Below are positions 33,321 to 38,038 of a stretch of 38,038 nucleotides of DNA, piece after piece. Both the position numbers and the translations under genes were made by a program. Source of the DNA: Deinococcus aquatilis DSM 23025 (lineage in GTDB: Bacteria; Deinococcota; Deinococci; Deinococcales; Deinococcaceae). Under the pieces are notes generated by a model. The model was not told where the DNA came from. It searched no databases and worked only from the letters and a program-made list of their open reading frames with translations. The stretch's first letter is position 1. Every line of letters begins with the position of its first letter. The stretch lies in contig NZ_KB899740.1 of the NCBI RefSeq assembly GCF_000378445.1, positions 1-38,038 of the forward strand, written 5' to 3'.

Positions 33321-34496
33321 CTCAGCACCTGACACTTCAAGGAATTAGCGTCCCAGTGGGCAAGAATGGTGTATTGAGGAGCTGAAGGTAGCTCCAGAAG
33401 CCGTCCCTGCCCCACCGGACAGCCTCACTCAGCGCCATCCACCCTGTCCGCACCTGACTTCTGATGGGCCGCCCTCGGTTGTCAGACCTCACAGGGGTCT
33501 GACCCTGCTCCTGTGCCCCCACGCGCACCATCCAAGCCAGCACGATGCACAGCAACCCGAACAATCTCGAAATGCGATCGGCGTCCGTCATGTGCGTGGC
33601 TTCCAGGTTCAACCCTCTCAACTTCAGCGCCGAGAACGCAGACTCTATTCTCCATCTGAGGCGGTACGTCTTCAGAACGTCCACAATGGGCAAATTCGAA
33701 GCGACGATCACCCTGTCACCCACGGGTGACAGAGTGATAACAACGTGCATCCAGCCGCCGTACACCCACGTCCGCTCAAAGAGAGTCCGCACTTCACCGG
33801 GTTTCAAGTCCAGAAACAGATCGCGGACGAGTTCATCTTCAATGCGGGTGTTTTCCCGGATGCGTAGACAGTGCCGAATGCGTTTCCAGCGCAGGTAACG
33901 GCACCATTCTTGCCCGACGAACTCTCGGTCTGCGATCAACACCGCCCAGCGTTTGTTGGGCAGCACCTTAAGCAAGCGGGCGACCAAGAGAATGCGGGCG
34001 GCAGTGCAACTGTTGCCCTGATGTGGCAAGACCTTCCAGACGAGTGGGATCACTGCGCCGCCAAGAATGGCCCCGAGAACGAGAATGTTGAGTGGAGTCT
34101 GACCGTAGTGCCAGGTCGTGCGATCCATGACGAGGGTGAGTTTGCCGTCTGGAAGGAGAGGAAGCAGGACGTCACAGACGTCCTGTGGGGTGAGTTGGGC
34201 ATCGTGAAACACGCGTGCAACGACGCGTGTTTTGGACTCCAAAGTCGCCTCCCGGGGGAGGTGCAGCGCGATTTTGCGGTGGAGTGTGGATTCAGCCTGA
34301 AGGAGCGCTAAGAGTACCTCGGCCAGTCGCTTCAGGGCATCCACGCGACGGTGCGGCAGACGGGTTTTCAAGTGGGCAGCCAGCGTGTCAGCATGGAGTA
34401 GGGCAGTTTTGGAGATCGTCACAGACTCTAATACTGCCCGTTGTCCTGCTAAATTGCGTCTAGAACACTGTTTACGTCGAAGTGTCAGTTGCTGAG
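33321..34496 (-). mobile_element. IS4-family insertion sequence with 9-bp target repeat
   Basis: 1176 bp. Ends: CTCAGCACCTGACACTTC and, reverse-complemented, CTCAGCAACTGACACTTC. The direct repeat GGCTGACAC flanks it at 33312-33320 and 34497-34505. It was inserted just before the IS3 orfA at 34507. Confidence 0.85.
33337..34422 (-). CDS. IS4-family transposase, DDE intact
   Basis: 361 aa. The frame stays open beyond the element end, so the first start inside the element was taken: GTG at 34420-34422 ([20 protein letters not shown]). D100 ([10 protein letters not shown]), D165 ([10 protein letters not shown]) and E260 ([18 protein letters not shown], the YREK motif) are all present. Length fits small IS4 transposases. 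Likely active. Confidence 0.85.
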   Translation of the reverse strand: MTISKTALLHADTLAAHLKTRLPHRRVDALKRLAEVLLALLQAESTLHRKIALHLPREATLESKTRVVARVFHDAQLTPQDVCDVLLPLLPDGKLTLVMDRTTWHYGQTPLNILVLGAILGGAVIPLVWKVLPHQGNSCTAARILLVARLLKVLPNKRWAVLIADREFVGQEWCRYLRWKRIRHCLRIRENTRIEDELVRDLFLDLKPGEVRTLFERTWVYGGWMHVVITLSPVGDRVIVASNLPIVDVLKTYRLRWRIESAFSALKLRGLNLEATHMTDADRISRLFGLLCIVLAWMVRVGAQEQGQTPVRSDNRGRPIRSQVRTGWMALSEAVRWGRDGFWSYLQLLNTPFLPTGTLIP

Positions 34497-34622
34497 GGCT
34501 GACACGATGCGTGGAAAACGATTCACTGGAGAACAGATCGCGTTTGCTCTCAAACAAGCAGAAACTCAGGAGTTGCACCTGCATAAAGACGGCGACGCGC
34601 TCCCAGCAGAGAAAATCTGGGA

Positions 34623-34718
34623 GTGTCTACGTCACGGATTCTGAGGGAGCGCGTCCGCATTCTGGCAGATGAGTTCCTCGCCGTTCCACGCACGACCTAC
34701 CAACAGCGCAGCCTCTAG
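34623..34718 (+). CDS. Short frame: likely N-terminus of the next transposase before an amber stop
   Basis: GTG at 34623 encodes [20 protein letters not shown] then [10 protein letters not shown] and stops at TAG (34716-34718). The same frame continues as AALF and into [11 protein letters not shown] of the transposase. It looks like the true N-terminus cut off by one nonsense codon. Confidence 0.5.
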   Translation: MSTSRILRERVRILADEFLAVPRTTYQQRSL

Positions 34719-34729
34719 GCTGCGCTGTT
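34702..34729 (+). repeat. 12-bp hairpin with the amber codon at its loop
   Basis: AACAGCGCAGCC, TCTA, GGCTGCGCTGTT: a perfect stem ending 1 bp before the ATG at 34731. The TAG stop uses the last two loop bases and the first stem base. It could hide the ribosome site and limit transposase synthesis. Confidence 0.7.
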
Positions 34730-34730
34730 C

Positions 34731-35716
<986 letters not shown>

Positions 35717-35890
35717 GAAACCGGCGTCTGCGTGATTGAAGCGTGCCGGAAGATGGGGACCGCAGAATCCACGTTCTTCAAGTGGAAGAACAAGTTCAGT
35801 GGCCTGGGGATCAGCGACTTCGCCGTCCGAGACAGCTGCAAGAAGAAAACCGCAAGCTGAAACAACTGGTCTTAACCCTTGGCGCGGTGC

Positions 35891-36180
35891 AGACGCCACT
35901 AGCTTTGCCCGTCCACTGAACAGGGAGAGGCTTACCCGATGGTCTTGCTGGTGCAGGGCGGGCGTGTACTCAACGCGTGAGAGGGAATTTATGGGGCGAC
36001 GGGGGAGGCGCAGACATGCCTTCAGTGGAGAGGACCACCAGCGAAAAATAATTCTGTGACCCTCGCCCTTGCAGGCGAGGGGAGTGAGTGCGGAGGGTGA
36101 CCCGTACCCGTTCTGAGTCTCCTGACCTTGACGCCGTACCTGGGACGCCCTGCCCACCCGCTGCCCGCTACACTGCCCCC
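35891..36180. other. IS remnant to ccdA intergenic region
   Basis: No gene seen. An 8-bp hairpin (CCCTCGCC, loop, GGCGAGGG at 36060-36081) lies in the middle and could stop transcription from the IS. The ccdA promoter should lie in the last 100 bp. Confidence 0.5.
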
Positions 36181-36867
36181 ATGTTGACTTCCGGCCTGTC
36201 TGCCTCTACGGTCACGGTGGCGTTTCTGGCGGGGCTGTTCTCGTTTCTCAGTCCCTGCGTGCTGCCGCTGGTGCCCAGTTATCTGGGAGTCATCGGCGGC
36301 GCACGCTCCCCCCTGCTGCGGGCACTGGGCTTCATACTGGGCTTCGGGCTGGTCTTCATTGCGCTCGGAGCCACGGCCAGCAGCCTCGGCGCGGTTCTTG
36401 CGCCGCACAAAATTCTGCTGGGACAGCTGGCCGCCGTGCTGATCATCTTTTTTGGTCTGGTGATGCTGGGCGTGGTGCGCCTGCCCTTCCTGATGCGTGA
36501 TACCCGTGCGCTGGCCGATGCAGGCGGCTACGGCCCAGTGGCACTGGGGGCGGCCTTCGCCTTTGGCTGGAGCCCCTGCCTGGGCCCCGCGCTGGGCAGC
36601 ATTCTGGGTCTGGCGGCCAGCAGCGCCAGCCTGGGCCAGGGCGTGGGCCTGCTGGGCGCGTACACCCTGGGTCTCGCCGTCCCGTTTTTGCTGGCCGCCC
36701 TGCTCTGGAACCGCCTGAATCTGCGCCGCCTCAACCGCTACTCCGGCATTTTCGAACGTGTGGGCGGCGGCATTCTGGTCGCGGTGGGTCTGCTGATGGT
36801 GACCGGACAATTTACGCGGTTGGCCACATTTTTTTACGGAGTGATGCCCGAATGGTTGAGGGTGTAA
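36181..36867 (+). CDS. ccdA: CcdA cytochrome c biogenesis / thiol electron-transfer protein
   Basis: 228 aa, six membrane helices. The two redox cysteines lie in the usual places: C26 in FLSPCVLPLVPSYLG and C133 in FGWSPCLGPALGS, each followed by a Pro kink. CcdA carries electrons from cytoplasmic thioredoxin across the membrane to TlpA/ResA-type proteins; such a protein is encoded at 28514. The ATG at 36181 is preceded by C-rich sequence without a clear ribosome site; the upstream extension of the frame is not conserved-looking. Confidence 0.93.
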   Translation: MLTSGLSASTVTVAFLAGLFSFLSPCVLPLVPSYLGVIGGARSPLLRALGFILGFGLVFIALGATASSLGAVLAPHKILLGQLAAVLIIFFGLVMLGVVRLPFLMRDTRALADAGGYGPVALGAAFAFGWSPCLGPALGSILGLAASSASLGQGVGLLGAYTLGLAVPFLLAALLWNRLNLRRLNRYSGIFERVGGGILVAVGLLMVTGQFTRLATFFYGVMPEWLRV

Positions 36868-37240
36868 CGACAGGAGCGGTCGTGCGAGTGGAGCTTCAAT
36901 CACCCGCAACGAGAGGGAGGGCCCGGCGGCCTTCCCCATTCCACCCCGGCCGTGCGGCGCCCACCGCCTCTGGCCTTCCAGATTCGGGGACAAAAACGCA
37001 GCCTAGCTTTGCCGTTGCCTGCCGGAATTCGCAGTCTCTTCAGCAACAGGCCCGGTCGAACCCCCTGAACGAGGCGGTGGGGGTTGCTTTCCCTGTGTCG
37101 TGCGGGTAGATCTTTACCGTGTTCCGTTCCTCAAGGGCGAGCGCCTTGCGAGGATGCCACTTCCGTCCTCTTGCTGGCACGCTGCCCGGTTGGGGCAAGC
37201 GGGTTCAGCGGTGTGTAAATCAGGGCATGCGCGGGTTCTA
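36868..37240. other. Gene-free stretch after ccdA
   Basis: No gene, repeat or clear terminator found in these 373 bp. Composition changes from GC-rich near ccdA to mixed near the MITE. Confidence 0.5.
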
Positions 37241-37370
37241 GTGGGTCACTTGCCACGGGTGTACAGTTTCAGACCCTTGGATGATGAGAGTGAACAACCC
37301 TGTCATAGCCGCTCTTCCCTCCAATATTCGTCATTTCGGGAAACCACTCCTGCGTGGCAAGTGACCCACT
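37241..37370. mobile_element. 130-bp MITE with IS630-type ends
   Basis: GTGGGTCACTTGCCACG at the left and its exact inverse at the right, both bordered by TA (CTAG). No coding capacity. The same end opens the partial IS630 element at 37781, its probable source of transposase. Confidence 0.8.
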
Positions 37371-37393
37371 AGAGCATTTGACATCATAAGAAG

Positions 37394-37776
37394 ATGAACA
37401 AGCGGGTAGGCGCACGTGGGTACAGCCTGGACCTTCGAGAACGAATTGTGGCAGCTGCGCGGAAAGAACAGAACGATCAGCAGGTGGCCGAAACGTTTGG
37501 AGTTGATGTCCGAACCGTCCGGTTATATGTGAAGAAGCACGAGGCAGGTACGCTCTCACAGGTCAAGCGCCCGACTGGGCGTCGCCTGAGAGTGCAGCGT
37601 GAGCATGAGCAGGTCCTCCTCCAGCAACTGGAGGAGGACCTGGACGCGACCCTGGAGGAACATGCCCGCCGGTTGGAAGCCAACACTGGGCTCAAGATCA
37701 GCTAACGAACGGTGGATCGGGTCTTCCGGCGACATGGCATCACCTCCAAAAAAACTACGGTGGCAAATTCGACTTG
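37394..37776 (+). pseudogene. IS630-family transposase N-terminus, stopped and truncated
   Basis: MNKRVGARGYSLDLRERIVA, then QQVAETFGVDVRTVRLYVKK (helix-turn-helix) and LEEHARRLEANTGLKIS. A TAA at 37703-37705 interrupts the frame, which continues RTVDRVFRRHGITSKKTTVA before being cut by the next IS end at 37777. The catalytic part is missing. TTTGACATCATAAG just upstream may be its promoter. Confidence 0.75.
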
Positions 37777-37807
37777 CTAGTGGGTCACTTGCCACGGGTG
37801 TAGGCGT

Positions 37808-38038
37808 TCACTGGACGGCCTGCAGGGTGTTCGCTCCAGAACCTCCCAGAGGGTATCTCCGTGCATAGGCTCGCTGACGGCGAGCCTTTCTTTTTCCGCC
37901 CCAAACGAACGGGGTCGGGCATGCATTCCATCCTCGCGCCGTCGCCTCCAACCACTGGATGAGTTGTGTCGGACTGGTCGGACATTGGCCGGCCAACGCC
38001 CGACGAACCAAAATGCGCTGGATCGACTCGGCCATATT
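37808..38038 (-). CDS. IS630-family transposase, C-terminal part (cut by window edge)
   Basis: The minus-strand frame is open to the window end. [14 protein letters not shown] and [20 protein letters not shown] then [16 protein letters not shown] match the ending of IS630-type transposases (a W-N-x-x-P-x-P-F-x-W block). The catalytic residues lie beyond the edge. Its IS end matches the MITE 410 bp away. Confidence 0.75.
   Translation of the reverse strand, partial: NMAESIQRILVRRALAGQCPTSPTQLIQWLEATARGWNACPTPFVWGGKRKARRQRAYARRYPLGGSGANTLQAVQ
37868..37895 (+). terminator. Possible terminator inside the IS630 end
   Basis: GGCTCGC, TGACG, GCGAGCC, then TTTCTTTTT on the + strand. It lies antisense within the transposase gene and could block read-in transcription from outside the element. 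Confidence 0.5.

Larger units (their letters stand above)
37781..38038 (-). mobile_element. End of an IS630-family element running past the window
   Basis: Begins with GTGGGTCACTTGCCACG after a TA, identical to the MITE ends, and contains the transposase tail on the minus strand. It is inserted into the 37394 relic. Confidence 0.75.

Noticed and set aside
36022..36993. Minus-strand frame of 323 codons opposite ccdA
   Set aside because: Gln/Ala/Arg-rich shadow of a clear membrane protein gene; no domain or start signal.

Overview
The window looks like accessory DNA of a Deinococcus-type bacterium, probably from a plasmid, megaplasmid or large island. This is inferred from high GC, a plasmid-type parAB pair, several leaderless-looking promoters, a VanW/G5 protein, LysM-M23, TlpA/CcdA, a NucS-like gene and many IS4, IS3 and IS630 elements. 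No replication initiator, tRNA or rRNA was recognised.

Layout. 1-2.6 kb: IS3 transposase tail, a relic of a 61-aa gene, and two predicted PD-(D/E)XK nucleases. 2.7-9.1 kb: a pair of centromere-like 17-bp palindromes, a DUF4238 gene, a large two-domain unknown, rnhA, a third nuclease-like protein and a broken gene. 8.9-11 kb: three more palindromes, parB and a parA carrying an in-frame Phd/YefM antitoxin-like N-terminus, with three TGTACA boxes upstream. 11-13.6 kb: two small unknown genes and a fourth nuclease-like protein.

13.8-24 kb is the most novel part. It is a set of mostly unrecognised genes: a peroxiredoxin fusion, a protein whose C-terminal domain is repeated as a separate gene, several small proteins, and an operon of four genes joined by ATGA overlaps. 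Six gap-free copies of one 25-bp motif lie in front of them, all on the + strand. In two cases the motif sits exactly 6 bp before the ATG, which suggests a dedicated, partly leaderless promoter class and a co-regulated system. An EVE-plus-nuclease gene, a likely modification-dependent restriction enzyme, lies inside this set on the opposite strand. A frameshifted nucS-like gene closes it.

25-31.7 kb holds envelope genes: a DUF6766 membrane protein, LysM-M23, a small membrane protein, a TlpA-like thioredoxin, and VanW. 31.8-35.9 kb is a stack of three IS elements with recognisable ends and target duplications; one sits inside an IS3 orfA, whose frame is exactly restored on paper by removing it. 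ccdA follows at 36.2 kb, and the window ends in an IS630 relic, a MITE and the end of its probable parent IS630.

How it may work together (inference): parAB with the palindrome arrays would keep the replicon. At least five other loci encode PD-(D/E)XK folds, suggesting a defence or DNA-processing island. The motif-controlled genes are the best candidates for an undescribed system; their function cannot be read from sequence alone.
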